Shown: positions 17,503 to 26,526 of the stretch, in pieces | Numbering within the stretch: position 1 is the stretch's first letter | Layout of the letters: every line of letters starts with the position of its first letter | Origin: Lachnospiraceae bacterium UBA6403 | GTDB lineage: Bacteria > Bacillota > Clostridia > Lachnospirales > Lachnospiraceae | Direction: 5' to 3' | Assembly (NCBI GenBank): GCA_002437435.1 | Contig: DJPV01000090.1 | Location: 1 to 55,085, forward strand | DNA length: 55,085 bases | Made by a program: the position numbers and the translations under genes | The notes under the pieces: model-generated | What the model was told of the DNA's origin: nothing | Databases searched by the model: none | What the model saw: the letters and a program-made list of their open reading frames with translations, nothing else

Positions 17503-18135
17503 TTAGAATTTTATATTGAATTTATTTTCCAATGTTTCTATGATCAGATCCACACATTTCTCTCTGCCTAAGAAACCGGAATTAAAGCAGACATCATAGT
17601 TTACAGGATTTCTCCAATGCTTTCCTCCCGAATAATACTTATAATAGTCAGACCGGTATTTATCCGTTTTTACGATCAGACGGGATGCTTCTTCCTCACT
17701 TACACCCATTCGCTCTTTGATCGAAGCAATACAGTCTGCCATAGGTGCATCTATAAATACCTTCAAAACATTGGGATAGTCTTTCAGAATATGGTCTGCA
17801 CATTTACCGATTATGATACAGGACTGGTTTTTCGCCAGTTCTTCTATAATCTCTTTCTGTATATTGAACAGATTATTATCATGTGTGAATTTTCTGTCCG
17901 ACGGTTCTACCGCATAATCTTTTGGAACGGATTTCATAACATTGACCAGATAGCTGCCCTTCAGACGCTCATCACGCTCAACAAATAATGCCTTGTTAAT
18001 TCCACTTTTTTCAGATGCCATTGCCAGAATCTCTTTTTCATAACATGGAATTCCCAGTTTCTTTGCAAGCGCAACCGATATTGCCTTACCACCACTTCCA
18101 AATCCTCTTGCTACAGTAATTACATAATTATCCAT
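17503..18135 (-). CDS. Cytidylate-kinase-like nucleotide-binding protein
   Basis: A 210-residue protein of the cytidylate kinase-like family. The N-terminus reads ITVARGFGSGGKAISVALAKKL, a P-loop of the G-x4-GK(S/T) type with Ala in place of Ser/Thr after GK. IPCYEKEILAMASEKSGI and VFIDAPMADCIASIKERMGVSEEEA, the latter a lid-like helix, follow, then NYDVCFNSGFLG. Family members occur widely in Clostridia, often beside regulators or transporters, and their substrate is not established. The start at 18135 has AAGGAGG upstream. It follows the flavin reductase gene in a two-gene transcript carrying the shared operator. Confidence 0.85.
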   Translation of the reverse strand: MDNYVITVARGFGSGGKAISVALAKKLGIPCYEKEILAMASEKSGINKALFVERDERLKGSYLVNVMKSVPKDYAVEPSDRKFTHDNNLFNIQKEIIEELAKNQSCIIIGKCADHILKDYPNVLKVFIDAPMADCIASIKERMGVSEEEASRLIVKTDKYRSDYYKYYSGGKHWRNPVNYDVCFNSGFLGREKCVDLIIETLENKFNIKF

Positions 18136-18190
18136 AACCGCTTCCTCCTTTTTGACGCGCATACAGACGTTTCAGGAATGATGATACATT

Positions 18191-18211
18191 CTGTGCAATC
18201 CATCTGCACAG
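18191..18211. repeat. Intercistronic 7-bp hairpin
   Basis: CTGTGCA (18191-18197) and TGCACAG (18205-18211) are perfect inverted copies with a 7-base loop, between the flavin reductase stop and the kinase-like start. There is no T-run, so it is more likely an RNA-stability or processing element than a terminator. Confidence 0.45.
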
Positions 18212-18250
18212 CCTGATGGTTTATGATTTCATGATCTGTCCACGCTGAAT

Positions 18251-18760
18251 TTAATATTCATCCGGTACAAGTACCTTTTCAATCTCTGCGATATAGTATC
18301 TGTGATAATCTTTATCCGGATATACCTTTGCTCCCTCTTCCGGGTCTGCAAATGTAGCAGGATCAATATCTCCTTCACACATTTTTCTGCAAATGAGGGT
18401 AATGCCTGCCTCTTTGATAACCGGAACATCACCATAGTAATCAAGGGTGATTCCTGCTTCTGCAAACTTATCTTCTACATCCTTACCGGATGTTCTTCCG
18501 CAATAGGTCAGTGCCTTTCTGTATTCTTCCGGAAGCACACAAACGGAAAATTCCTTCTGTTCATCGATAAACTGCTTCGTATATCTCTGTGGACGGATAT
18601 AGATTGTTATAACAGGCTTTGACCAGAACTCACCAAATGAACCCCAGCTTACTGTCATTGTATTTGCTTTCTCATGATCACCTGCAGTTACAAGTGCCCA
18701 CTTTTTGTTGATCATTTCGATCAGATTTCCTTTTAATTCTTCTGCTTTGATTTCTTTCAT
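18251..18760 (-). CDS. Flavin reductase family protein (FMN-binding split barrel)
   Basis: A 169-residue protein. KWALVTAGDHEKANTMTVSWGSFGEFWSKPVITIYIRPQRYT is the conserved core in which the Thr-Val-Ser-Trp loop holds the flavin. FSVCVLPEEYRKALTYCGRTSGKDVEDKF follows. The family uses NAD(P)H to reduce free or bound flavin, or simply carries FMN for electron transfer. It is the first gene of a two-gene transcript. Its promoter shares an operator with the liv/amine-dehydrogenase operon, so it may serve the electron flow of that pathway. This functional link is inferred from the shared site. Confidence 0.9.
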   Translation of the reverse strand: MKEIKAEELKGNLIEMINKKWALVTAGDHEKANTMTVSWGSFGEFWSKPVITIYIRPQRYTKQFIDEQKEFSVCVLPEEYRKALTYCGRTSGKDVEDKFAEAGITLDYYGDVPVIKEAGITLICRKMCEGDIDPATFADPEEGAKVYPDKDYHRYYIAEIEKVLVPDEY

Positions 18761-19131
18761 CTTGATAATACCTCACTTTTCTGATCACTCAGTTCCTGAA
18801 GTGTTTTCTGTAGCAGGAATATATCCCTGATACAATAATGAGGCACTGATCATTCTCAATACCTCATTGCAAAATCGTATGGTACACTGGTATTACCAGT
18901 TGTTTTTTGGCTCATTATACCATCCGTTTTTGTTTTGTCAAATAACATCGTTTCAGAAACAAATCGTTTTTTATTACTTTTAAACACAGGTTTTATAATA
19001 TATGAAATTATTTTCAACCTTATGCTTTTCTTTTTTTATAATATTTTTTACATAATTTAGCTATCAGATATCATAACTTTATTTTTGTTTTTTATAGCAG
19101 TCTGCCTGTTTTTATTCTGTGGTCTGTCTGT
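18761..19131 (-). promoter_or_regulatory. Promoter, operator and leader of the flavin reductase transcript
   Basis: Minus-strand TTGACA (18941-18936), a 16-base spacer and TATAAT (18919-18914) form a near-perfect promoter. Transcription would start near 18907, and the operator ACTGGTATTACCAGT (18886-18900) begins about 7 bases later. The leader of about 145 bases contains AATGAGG and CCTCATT as a 7-bp stem (near 18866-18835). Between 18945 and the nudC stop at 19132 I see only AT-rich DNA. Confidence 0.8.
18886..18900. promoter_or_regulatory. FadR/GntR-type operator, copy 2 (15-bp palindrome)
   Basis: ACTGGTATTACCAGT is a perfect palindrome with 7-base arms around one central base and contains the FadR-family consensus TNGTNNNACNA. 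It lies immediately downstream of a consensus promoter and shares its core with 17395-17405. Repression of both transcripts by the GntR protein encoded at 3222-3890 is the simplest reading. Confidence 0.8.
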
Positions 19132-20109
19132 TTACAGATCAAACACACCCTGACCATACCGTTTAAACTGCATCATCATCTCATGGGTTAGGCTCAGATG
19201 TTCCCCATAGTCCGGGATCTGCTCACGCTCCACCCATTCGCCGCTTGCAAGTTCTTTATGATCGACGGTCAGTTCCAGTCCATGTTCATCCGACTTTTTC
19301 CTGTCTGCCTGACAGAAGAATCCCATCAGCAAATTGCTGTCAAATCCCCATGGCTGTGATTTGTAATACCGGATATTCTTAACCGGTATTCCGACTTCCT
19401 CCATTACCTCACGCCGAACCGTTTCCTCTACCGTCTCACCGATCTCCGTAAAGCCGGCGATCAAGGCATATCGTTTATACTCTCTTGCTGCATAAGTCGT
19501 AAGAATGATACGGTCGCCATCTGTCACCCCGACAATTACTGCCGGTGCGATCGTTGGGAAGATCAGATGTCCGCAGGACGGACAACGCAGCATCCGTTCT
19601 TTCTCATCCGGGATCACAGGAGTTCCGCAGGTCCCACAAAAACGGTTCATCGAATACCACAGGTGCAGATGCCATCCGGTTGCCGCCGCAAGCACTTCTT
19701 CCTTTGGCTTACAGCTTCTGGTCTTATACATACTCCGGTATTCATAACCGGGGATTTCCAGACGATCTCCCAAATTTATATCAGCTGCTCTATTAACCGA
19801 TTCTTCAGCATAATGAGTCTCTGTTATACGGGCAGGCTCTTGCGGCCGATACAGAAAATACTGTCTGTCATCGATCACAAACAGATATGTCAGATCAGCC
19901 CGCCATGATACATCCTGTCTGATCGAATCATTTATTCCTGTATAGCTTCTATATTCCGAAACAGTGAGCCAGACCAGCTCATGCTCATCCTCCACCTTTT
20001 TTGCAAGAATCTGTTTCTCGGAAAATGCTAGGATCACATCATCATCCTTCGGTGGTTTTCGATATACATATTCATTATGAAACCGTTTTGGTTCTATATC
20101 CTGTATCAT
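19132..20109 (-). CDS. nudC: NADH pyrophosphatase / NAD-cap hydrolase NudC
   Basis: A 325-residue Nudix enzyme with all NudC parts. The zinc ribbon is FCGTCGTPV then LRCPSCGHLIFP (residues about 155-185). The Nudix box GFTEIGETVEETVRREVMEE with following VG (about 220-242) carries the metal-binding glutamates. The NudC-specific SQPWGFDSNLLMGF follows about ten residues later. It hydrolyses NADH to NMNH and AMP and removes NAD caps from RNA. A long N-terminal domain (1-150) is present as in the family. The first ATG is used; a 15-bp palindrome lies upstream. Confidence 0.93.
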   Translation of the reverse strand: MIQDIEPKRFHNEYVYRKPPKDDDVILAFSEKQILAKKVEDEHELVWLTVSEYRSYTGINDSIRQDVSWRADLTYLFVIDDRQYFLYRPQEPARITETHYAEESVNRAADINLGDRLEIPGYEYRSMYKTRSCKPKEEVLAAATGWHLHLWYSMNRFCGTCGTPVIPDEKERMLRCPSCGHLIFPTIAPAVIVGVTDGDRIILTTYAAREYKRYALIAGFTEIGETVEETVRREVMEEVGIPVKNIRYYKSQPWGFDSNLLMGFFCQADRKKSDEHGLELTVDHKELASGEWVEREQIPDYGEHLSLTHEMMMQFKRYGQGVFDL

Positions 20110-20119
20110 CTACCTATAC

Positions 20120-20193
20120 CAGACAGGCTGTCTGATACGATATGAAAAACATCTGTATTATCAGTGCTTTTATATGCGGATCAGACAGCCTGT
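20120..20193. repeat. Palindrome and long inverted repeat upstream of nudC
   Basis: CAGACAGGCTGTCTG (20120-20134) is a perfect 15-base palindrome 11 bases before the nudC start codon. ACAGGCTGTCTGAT (20123-20136) also pairs perfectly with ATCAGACAGCCTGT (20180-20193), a 14-bp stem with a 43-base loop. On the transcribed strand no T-run follows, so it is not a normal terminator for valS. It could be an operator or alternative RNA folds over the nudC start. Confidence 0.5.
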
Positions 20194-20281
20194 TTCTTTC
20201 TTTTTGAATTTATACCATGAACCGTTTCTGTCGGTACTGTCGTTTCGATTCATGTATGGACACATAGTTATGTCTCTGTTA

Positions 20282-22924
20282 TTACTTCTTTAACTGAGCC
20301 AGACGTTCTTCAACCTGGGCTTTCATTTCTGTATATTTTGCAAGCTTGGCTTTTTCTTCTTCTACCTTGGCAGCCGGTGCTTTATCTACAAATTTAGGAT
20401 TTGCAAGCATACCGGATGCACGCTTGATCTCTCCAGCCAGACGACCGGATTCTTTCTCCAGACGCTCGATCTCTTTGTCGATATCAACCAGCTCTGCAAG
20501 TGGAATATAGAGTGCTGCATCATGGATCAAGGTAGATACCGCATTCTCATCGATACCATCCTTGTTATCCTGAATAAATACCTCACTTGCATATCCAAGT
20601 GTTGCAAAGAAATTCTTTGATGCTTCAAAGATATCACGGATCTCACTCTTGGCAGATACTACATATACAGTTGCTTTCTTGCTTGGTGGTACATTCATAC
20701 CGGTACGCAGGTTACGGATCGCACGAACCGCAGCCTTGATCGTATCAACTGCATTTTCATCCTGCTTGAAGCTCCACTCATCTTTATATACAGGCCAGTC
20801 AGAGATCATGATAGATTCTTCCTCATCCTGAATATTACAGAAGATCTCCTCTGTGATAAATGGCATATATGGATGCAATAATTTCAGTGCCTGAATCAGA
20901 ACAGTCTTTAATGTCCAGAGGGCTGCTGCCTTTGTCTCGTCTGCATCATTGTAAAGTCTAGGCTTAACCATCTCGATATACCAGTCACAGAATTCTTCCC
21001 AGATGAAATCGTATACCTTGGATACTGCGATACCCAGCTCGTATTTCTCCATGTTGTCTGTCATCTCAACTGCCAGATCATTGACCTTGGATAAGATCCA
21101 GCGGTCAGCGATCGTCAGATCGGATAATTTTACATTTGAGAAATCAGCCTTTTCCATATTCATCATAATGAATCTGGACGCATTCCAGATCTTATTTGCA
21201 AAGTTTCTGGAATTCTCTACACGCTCCCAATAGAAACGCATATCATTTCCCGGTGCATTACCTGTGATCAATGTCAGACGAAGTGCATCTGCACCATATT
21301 TATCAATAACCTCAAGCGGATCAATACCATTTCCAAGAGATTTGCTCATCTTTCGTCCCTGATCGTCACGAACCAGTCCGTGGATCAGAACATGCTTAAA
21401 TGGGCTCTTTCCGGTCTGCTCCAATGCGGAGAATACCATACGGATAACCCAGAAGAAGATGATATCATATCCGGTTACAAGTACGTCAGTCGGATAGAAA
21501 TATTCATATTCCGGTGTTTTCTTTGGCCAGCCAAGTGTTGAGAATGGCCAGAGTGCGGATGAGAACCATGTATCCAGTGTATCTTCATCCTGTGTCAGAT
21601 GTGTGCATCCACATTTTGGACATACCGTTGGAACTTCTCTGGAAACGATCGTCTCATGACACTCATCACAGTAATAAGCCGGGATTCTGTGTCCCCACCA
21701 AAGCTGACGGGAGATACACCAGTCACGGATATTTTCAAGCCAGTGAATGTATGTCTTATCAAACTGCTCCGGTACAAATTCCAGTTCGTCGGTCTTGATC
21801 AGATCAAGAGCTGCCTGTCCCATTTCCTTCATACGGACAAACCACTGTGGCTTGATCATTGGCTCTACTGTTGTCTTACATCTGTCATGTGTTCCTACAT
21901 TATGTGTATGTGGTACAACCTTTACAAGAAGACCTTCTTTTTCCAGATCTGCTACCATTGCTTTTCTTGCTTCATAACGATCCATGCCTGCATATTTGCC
22001 GCCCTTCTCGTTGATCGTAGCATCATCATTTAAAATATTGATCTCTTCCAGATTATGTCTCTTACCTACTTCAAAGTCGTTCGGATCATGTGCAGGTGTG
22101 ATCTTTACACAACCTGTTCCGAATTCCATATCTACATATTCATCTGCGATAACAGGAATCTCTCTGTCTGTTAAAGGAAGCTTCAGCATCTTGCCAACGA
22201 TATCCTTATAACGCTCATCCTTTGGATTTACAGCAACTGCTGTATCACCAAGCAGGGTTTCCGGTCTTGTCGTTGCGATCTCTACATATCTTCCCTCTTC
22301 TCCAACGATCGGATAGTTGATATGCCAGAAATGTCCTTCCTGCTCTACGTGCTCTACCTCTGCATCTGAAATAGATGTCTTACATACAGGACACCAGTTG
22401 ATGATTCGGGAACCCTTATAGATATATCCCTTTTCATAGAGATTGACAAACACTTCCTTAACTGCTTCTGAACATCCCTCGTCCATTGTGAAACGCTCTC
22501 TGTCCCAGTCAGCAGATGAACCCAGCTTCTTTAACTGATTAACGATTCTTCCGCCGTACTCTTCTTTCCATTCCCATGCATACTTTAAGAAAGCCTCTCT
22601 GCCGATCTCTTTCTTATCAATACCTTCTGCCTTTAATTTCTCTGTTACCTTTACCTCTGTAGCGATTGCTGCATGGTCAGTACCCGGCTGCCATAATGCA
22701 CTGTAGCCCTGCATTCTCTTGAAACGAATGAGAATATCCTGCATTGTATTGTCAAGGGCATGACCCATATGAAGCTGTCCGGTTACATTTGGAGGCGGCA
22801 TAACGATCGTAAATGGTTTCTTACTGCGATCTACCTCTGCATGAAAATATTTCTTATCTTCCCATTTTCTGTACAGCCTGTCTTCTATGTCGGCTGGATT
22901 GTATGTCTTTTCCAGTTCTTTCAT
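20282..22924 (-). CDS. valS: Valyl-tRNA synthetase
   Basis: An 880-residue class I synthetase of normal length. [17 protein letters not shown] contains the HIGH-type motif (HMGH). The large editing domain has [18 protein letters not shown] and [36 protein letters not shown] carries KMSKS. The anticodon-binding domain and a C-terminal coiled-coil arm ([19 protein letters not shown] to the end) complete it. ATG at 22924 is chosen because AAAGGA lies 8 bases upstream and homologues begin at [10 protein letters not shown]; the longer frame reads through the T-box leader. It charges tRNA-Val and is controlled by the T-box just upstream. Confidence 0.97.
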   Translation of the reverse strand: MKELEKTYNPADIEDRLYRKWEDKKYFHAEVDRSKKPFTIVMPPPNVTGQLHMGHALDNTMQDILIRFKRMQGYSALWQPGTDHAAIATEVKVTEKLKAEGIDKKEIGREAFLKYAWEWKEEYGGRIVNQLKKLGSSADWDRERFTMDEGCSEAVKEVFVNLYEKGYIYKGSRIINWCPVCKTSISDAEVEHVEQEGHFWHINYPIVGEEGRYVEIATTRPETLLGDTAVAVNPKDERYKDIVGKMLKLPLTDREIPVIADEYVDMEFGTGCVKITPAHDPNDFEVGKRHNLEEINILNDDATINEKGGKYAGMDRYEARKAMVADLEKEGLLVKVVPHTHNVGTHDRCKTTVEPMIKPQWFVRMKEMGQAALDLIKTDELEFVPEQFDKTYIHWLENIRDWCISRQLWWGHRIPAYYCDECHETIVSREVPTVCPKCGCTHLTQDEDTLDTWFSSALWPFSTLGWPKKTPEYEYFYPTDVLVTGYDIIFFWVIRMVFSALEQTGKSPFKHVLIHGLVRDDQGRKMSKSLGNGIDPLEVIDKYGADALRLTLITGNAPGNDMRFYWERVENSRNFANKIWNASRFIMMNMEKADFSNVKLSDLTIADRWILSKVNDLAVEMTDNMEKYELGIAVSKVYDFIWEEFCDWYIEMVKPRLYNDADETKAAALWTLKTVLIQALKLLHPYMPFITEEIFCNIQDEEESIMISDWPVYKDEWSFKQDENAVDTIKAAVRAIRNLRTGMNVPPSKKATVYVVSAKSEIRDIFEASKNFFATLGYASEVFIQDNKDGIDENAVSTLIHDAALYIPLAELVDIDKEIERLEKESGRLAGEIKRASGMLANPKFVDKAPAAKVEEEKAKLAKYTEMKAQVEERLAQLKK

Positions 22925-23004
22925 CTGTTCCATCCTTTCTTTTTTTATAGCATCTTTAGTGGAGCGTTTTTCCTTTACAGAATCCATCTTCTTACATAGA
23001 AAAA

Positions 23005-23262
23005 GCCCTTTGAAACATCTCTGCTTCAAAGGGCGTATCTTACGCGTTACCACCTTAATTTATCACTCATCTTATTCTGTAACGGGAACGACCCGGCGCA
23101 TCCTACTAAACATTTCAGATGTGCTGCTCCAAAGCTACCTTCCCACAAATTTCCTCGAAAGACCTTTCAGCCTGTGGATCTTCCTCTCTGGCAGTTCCTT
23201 TATGGTACTCCTCTTTTTCCTTGCATTTATGCTGTTAAACTAAATCTCATAGTACAACAGAA
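23005..23262 (-). promoter_or_regulatory. T-box riboswitch of valS
   Basis: The minus-strand leader contains the conserved T-box sequence AAGGTGGTAACGCG (near 23056-23043). Its TGGT can pair with the ACCA end of uncharged tRNA-Val. The competing terminator is GCCCTTTGAA (23034-23025) with TTCAAAGGGC (23014-23005), followed by TTTTT. A plausible Val specifier GTA lies at 23138-23136 on the 3' side of stem I. The promoter TTGACA (23278-23273) with TACTAT 18 bases on precedes it. Low charged tRNA-Val would allow valS transcription to continue. The specifier assignment is tentative. Confidence 0.93.
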
Positions 23263-23299
23263 GTCTTTCCAGTGTCAAGCGGTTTTAAACGTAATCTTG

Positions 23300-24392
23300 C
23301 TATTTTTCGTACATCAATACTCTTTCCCACGGCATAAGTGTCACACCATCATCCTCCGGGAAACATGTGCTCATCTGATTCGATATTACCTTTAACTTTT
23401 CCCGGATTCTTTCATAGCTGCTTTCATTTGCAATATAATCGTAGACATAATCAAATCCATCCGGATTGCACTCTGACCATATGCCTTCATCAAACCAACA
23501 GCCGGTGTAATTCATATGATTTTCGATAGCATGAAAGATCTCATGGTGGATCGTGCTGATATAGGAGGATTGGTCATTGATATCGATAACCAGAAATGTA
23601 TTATTTTCCAGAGTATTCTGAACTCCGGCGGCAGTTGTAAGTGCCGTTTCATCAGTTCCTATGATCGCCCCTTCCAGATAGATCTTTAATATGCTTCCAT
23701 AACCATCATCCAGATTCTTTAACATCCGGTCCGGATATTTCTTCAACTCATTCTTCAGGACTTCCAGTGACTGGGCAGTCAGAAGCGCATTGTCCGATGC
23801 CTCATACCGGTAGATATCCTTGCTGCATTCCGACACTTCATCAAATATATGTACTTCTACACCATTTTGATCTCCGATATCTTTTGCCTGCTGCCGCAGC
23901 TCCTGCTTCAGCTCATCGGACGGATGATCCAGATAACTCCATGGATAACGATAGCCTCTGGAATCACCGGAACTGCTGCGCGCATCATTCAGATCCCATA
24001 TGTATACTTCCGGCTTTTGTCCGCTCGTTGAAAAGGCGAAGAAATTATATGTATCTATATAAGCATTCTGATCGATATAAATATAATTGTTGCCATCAAA
24101 CGGAAATGTCACTGCAAGTCTGCTTTCACATTCACCGGTATCCACGTTATATATCTGGAACTGCAGCTTCTGTGTATTTGTCTCCTGCGACTGACCGGCA
24201 CTGCCATACATCGCCAGACCATTTGCCACATCGCAGCCAACCTGAAAAGCACCTGTATTATCCGGAAGCAGGATTCCCATTCTGATATCCCCGCCTGTCA
24301 TCTGACAGCCTGTTATCTGACCAACTATCATACCGATAGCCAGCGTTCCTGCCAGCCACCTGCCGATACCCTTTCCTGTAATTTTTTCTCAT
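23300..24392 (-). CDS. Putative HExxH metallopeptidase-like lipoprotein, signal peptide frame-broken
   Basis: The open body from 24331 encodes 343 residues including HHEIFHAIENHMNYTG, an HExxH zinc site, followed by WFDEGIWSECNPDGFDYVY, where an acidic third ligand may lie. It looks like a putative zinc metallopeptidase of unknown target. Upstream, ATG at 24392 with GGGGTG before it would start a lipoprotein signal (MRKITGKGIGRWLAG, then LAIGMIVGQITGC) if the six-A tract at 24382-24387 had five. With six, translation shifts out of frame. So it is inactive, phase-variable or mis-sequenced. The lipobox ITGC would anchor it outside the membrane. Confidence 0.7.
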
Positions 24393-24447
24393 ATATGCAC
24401 CCCATTTCTATGCCCTTATTTAACTACCCCATGATGCCTTTAAATTG

Positions 24448-24993
24448 TTAATCAATCTGAATCCAAAAATCATCCTCTGCCATTCGTCCTTCCGTCTTTT
24501 CTATAATAAGATATGGGTCATAAAATGGGATTTCCAGATCTTCCAAAACCAACTTCATCTTATCTCTCGTCCTTGGGAAACAACGAGGCTCCAAAAATTC
24601 CTTATATTCCTCATAGGTAGGATAATCATTGTTTCCAAATGCACGAAACATAGTTTTATTTGTATAATTTTTTATCCTGACGATCCGGTTGCTTTCATCA
24701 ACATCAATTAACGTACAAATCTCATTTTTATACATATACCACATTCGAACCGGCAATGTATGCTCTGGAATCCGCAACCGTTCAACATAAGCCGGATTCT
24801 CGTTTAACATTCGGATAAGAAGTACAAGTGGTCCTGTTATCTTCCCATTTGAAGTTTCCCATCGTTCAATCGTAGGCTTTGAACTTCCGATCAATTGTGC
24901 AAATTCTTTCTATGTCAATCCTAGTTTTTTACGAATCTGTTTTACCTCCTCTGCTGTCACATAAGGTTCAACTGCAAATTGTTCTTTCTGCAT
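24448..24993 (-). pseudogene. HTH-domain regulator interrupted by an in-frame amber codon
   Basis: ATG at 24993 starts a 181-codon frame: VKQIRKKLGLT, a TAG at 24912-24910, then KEFAQLIGSSKPTIERWETS. This is a clear helix-turn-helix (Xre-like) in which relatives have LTQKEFAQL, so CAG has become TAG. The rest is intact to 24448: MWYMYKNEICTLIDVDE and TYEEYKEFLEPRCFPRTRDK, ending DDFWIQID. The conserved C-terminal part is an uncharacterised domain seen with such HTH regions in Firmicutes. Restart at TTG 24894 would lose half the DNA-binding motif. A recent nonsense mutation is the simplest reading. Confidence 0.8.
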
Positions 24994-25082
24994 GACCACA
25001 CCCCCTGTTTCTACATATATAATATGCTCATTTTCATTTCTTTCTAACAGAATATCATATGAAAATTTCTTTGCAAATAATA

Positions 25083-25138
25083 AAAACCATTAAAATGATG
25101 GTTTTTAATTGCTGTTTTACTATCATTTTAATGGTTTT
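25083..25138 (-). terminator. 17-bp perfect inverted repeat, probable terminator
   Basis: AAAACCATTAAAATGAT (25083-25099) and ATCATTTTAATGGTTTT (25122-25138) are exact inverted copies with a 22-base loop. On the minus strand the stem ends in TTTTTATTATTTG, downstream of the 56-residue gene. It is AT-rich but long enough to be stable, and may also be a remnant of a small mobile repeat. Confidence 0.6.
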
Positions 25139-25164
25139 GTATGTTGGTCAATTATTCACAATCA

Positions 25165-25335
25165 TTATCCAAGGATCACTGCCTGCCCGGAGCTTAACTG
25201 TATACGGTTGCCATTTAAGCATACGTCATTCTTATTATCTAACAGAACCTGAAGCTTCGACTGCTCATTTGCAGTCAGCAGATCAACAGTAATATCTTCT
25301 CTGCCTACTTTGCCATGCCACCATTTTCTTTTCAT
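25165..25335 (-). CDS. 56-residue protein of unknown function
   Basis: ATG at 25335 with AGGAGG 8 bases upstream opens a 56-codon frame ending TAA. The product begins MKRKWWHGKVGRED and continues LTANEQSKLQVLLDNKND, ending SSGQAVILG. It is soluble, with a basic aromatic N-terminus. The strong ribosome site, and a terminator-like hairpin after the stop, support a real gene. I do not recognise a family. It is transcribed toward the HTH pseudogene and lies upstream of it. Confidence 0.65.
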   Translation of the reverse strand: MKRKWWHGKVGREDITVDLLTANEQSKLQVLLDNKNDVCLNGNRIQLSSGQAVILG

Positions 25336-25476
25336 TATAAAAACCTCCTGTGTTCCTTTTATACTGTCTGTATCTGTTCCACCATCGGATGTAGATACTC
25401 GTTCTTTTTTACACTTTAATTACAGTATGCGGAATACATAGAGGTTTTCTATCTTTAAATTGACTATTTTATTGTA

Positions 25477-26520
25477 CTATTTTGACTTTTTACGGTATTC
25501 AGAAGGGGTCATGCCCTTCTCCTTTTTAAACCGTCTGATAAAATATCCGGTATTATCAAATCCACAGGCAGATGCAATATCTATAATCTTATCCTCTGTC
25601 TCTGCAAGTGCCGTCGCCGCTTTCTCCACACGGATCACATTGATATATTCAGTAATCGTTTTCCCGATATTCTTCTTAAAATACCGGCAGAAATACTGTT
25701 CATTCATATTGACCAGCTCTGCCAGTTCGGACAGACGGATCGATGAACTGTAATGCTCCCCGATGTATTGTAGCACTTTTTTCAGATTCTCTACTGTTCC
25801 GGATTCTTCCCTGCCTTCCCTGACCTGTCTTGTAAGCAGGTCATACTTATATGCAACTACGATCAATTCTAACATCTTTGCCTTGGTATTCAGATAGAAC
25901 ACATTTTTCTGTAGATTCCGTATCGGTTCTCCTGCCATATTCCTCTGTTGCTTCTGTCTAGATTTATCTGCCGCATCCCTTTGCAGATTCTGTGTCGATT
26001 TTTCTACTACAGTTCCTTGCGCTGTTCGAGAATCTGAATATTGTTTTTTCGCCATATCATATTCCTTCATCTGTCTAAGCATCTGTTCGATCTCTTTATA
26101 ACAGGCACTTAATTCTTCAAATGCTGCATCCCCGCTCCGGCACAAAACAGGCATACGAAGCTTTCCTTCTGCAAGCGGGTCAAGCACCTTCGCCTCTGCT
26201 GCATCATATCGTTCAAAGCACAGGATATCAACAGGGAACACAACCGCACTTTCTACACCATCCTTTTCCAGAATCAATGCATGCAGTTCTTCCGGATGGA
26301 TGCACATAAATGCCGGTGCATGAACCTGATACTCCTTTGTATTTACCCAGACCGAAAAATCGCCTTTTTGAAAATAGATCCATTCCATTTCCTCATGCCA
26401 ATGTGGAACTACATGCCACTCATTTTCTCCATGCCACTCGTACAAAGCAACCGGATACTGCACCGTTCCATGTGTTCTATTCTCTTTTAACGATGTATTT
26501 GCCATTTCCTGCTTTTTCAT
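25477..26520 (-). CDS. AraC family regulator with cupin sensor domain
   Basis: A 347-residue regulator. The N-terminal cupin (about 25-120) contains VPHWHEEMEWIYFQKGDFSV and HAPAFMCIHPEELHAL. The C-terminal pair of helix-turn-helix motifs reads LSELAELVNMNEQYFCRYFKK and IIDIASACGFDNTGYFIRRFKK, ending GMTPSEYRK. Between them (about 150-215) is a Gln/Arg/Lys-rich stretch with near-repeats (TQNLQRDAA, IRNLQKNVF) that looks like an expanded linker. The gene starts 6 bases after the FAD dehydrogenase stop, so it probably belongs to the DUF5717 run. The ligand is likely a sugar or glycoside given the cupin type, but this is a guess. Confidence 0.9.
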   Translation of the reverse strand: MKKQEMANTSLKENRTHGTVQYPVALYEWHGENEWHVVPHWHEEMEWIYFQKGDFSVWVNTKEYQVHAPAFMCIHPEELHALILEKDGVESAVVFPVDILCFERYDAAEAKVLDPLAEGKLRMPVLCRSGDAAFEELSACYKEIEQMLRQMKEYDMAKKQYSDSRTAQGTVVEKSTQNLQRDAADKSRQKQQRNMAGEPIRNLQKNVFYLNTKAKMLELIVVAYKYDLLTRQVREGREESGTVENLKKVLQYIGEHYSSSIRLSELAELVNMNEQYFCRYFKKNIGKTITEYINVIRVEKAATALAETEDKIIDIASACGFDNTGYFIRRFKKEKGMTPSEYRKKSK

Positions 26521-26526
26521 ACCTGA

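Noticed and set aside
25059..25292. Plus-strand 77-codon ORF
   Set aside because: It runs through the 17-bp hairpin and opposite the 56-residue gene, and has no Shine-Dalgarno site.
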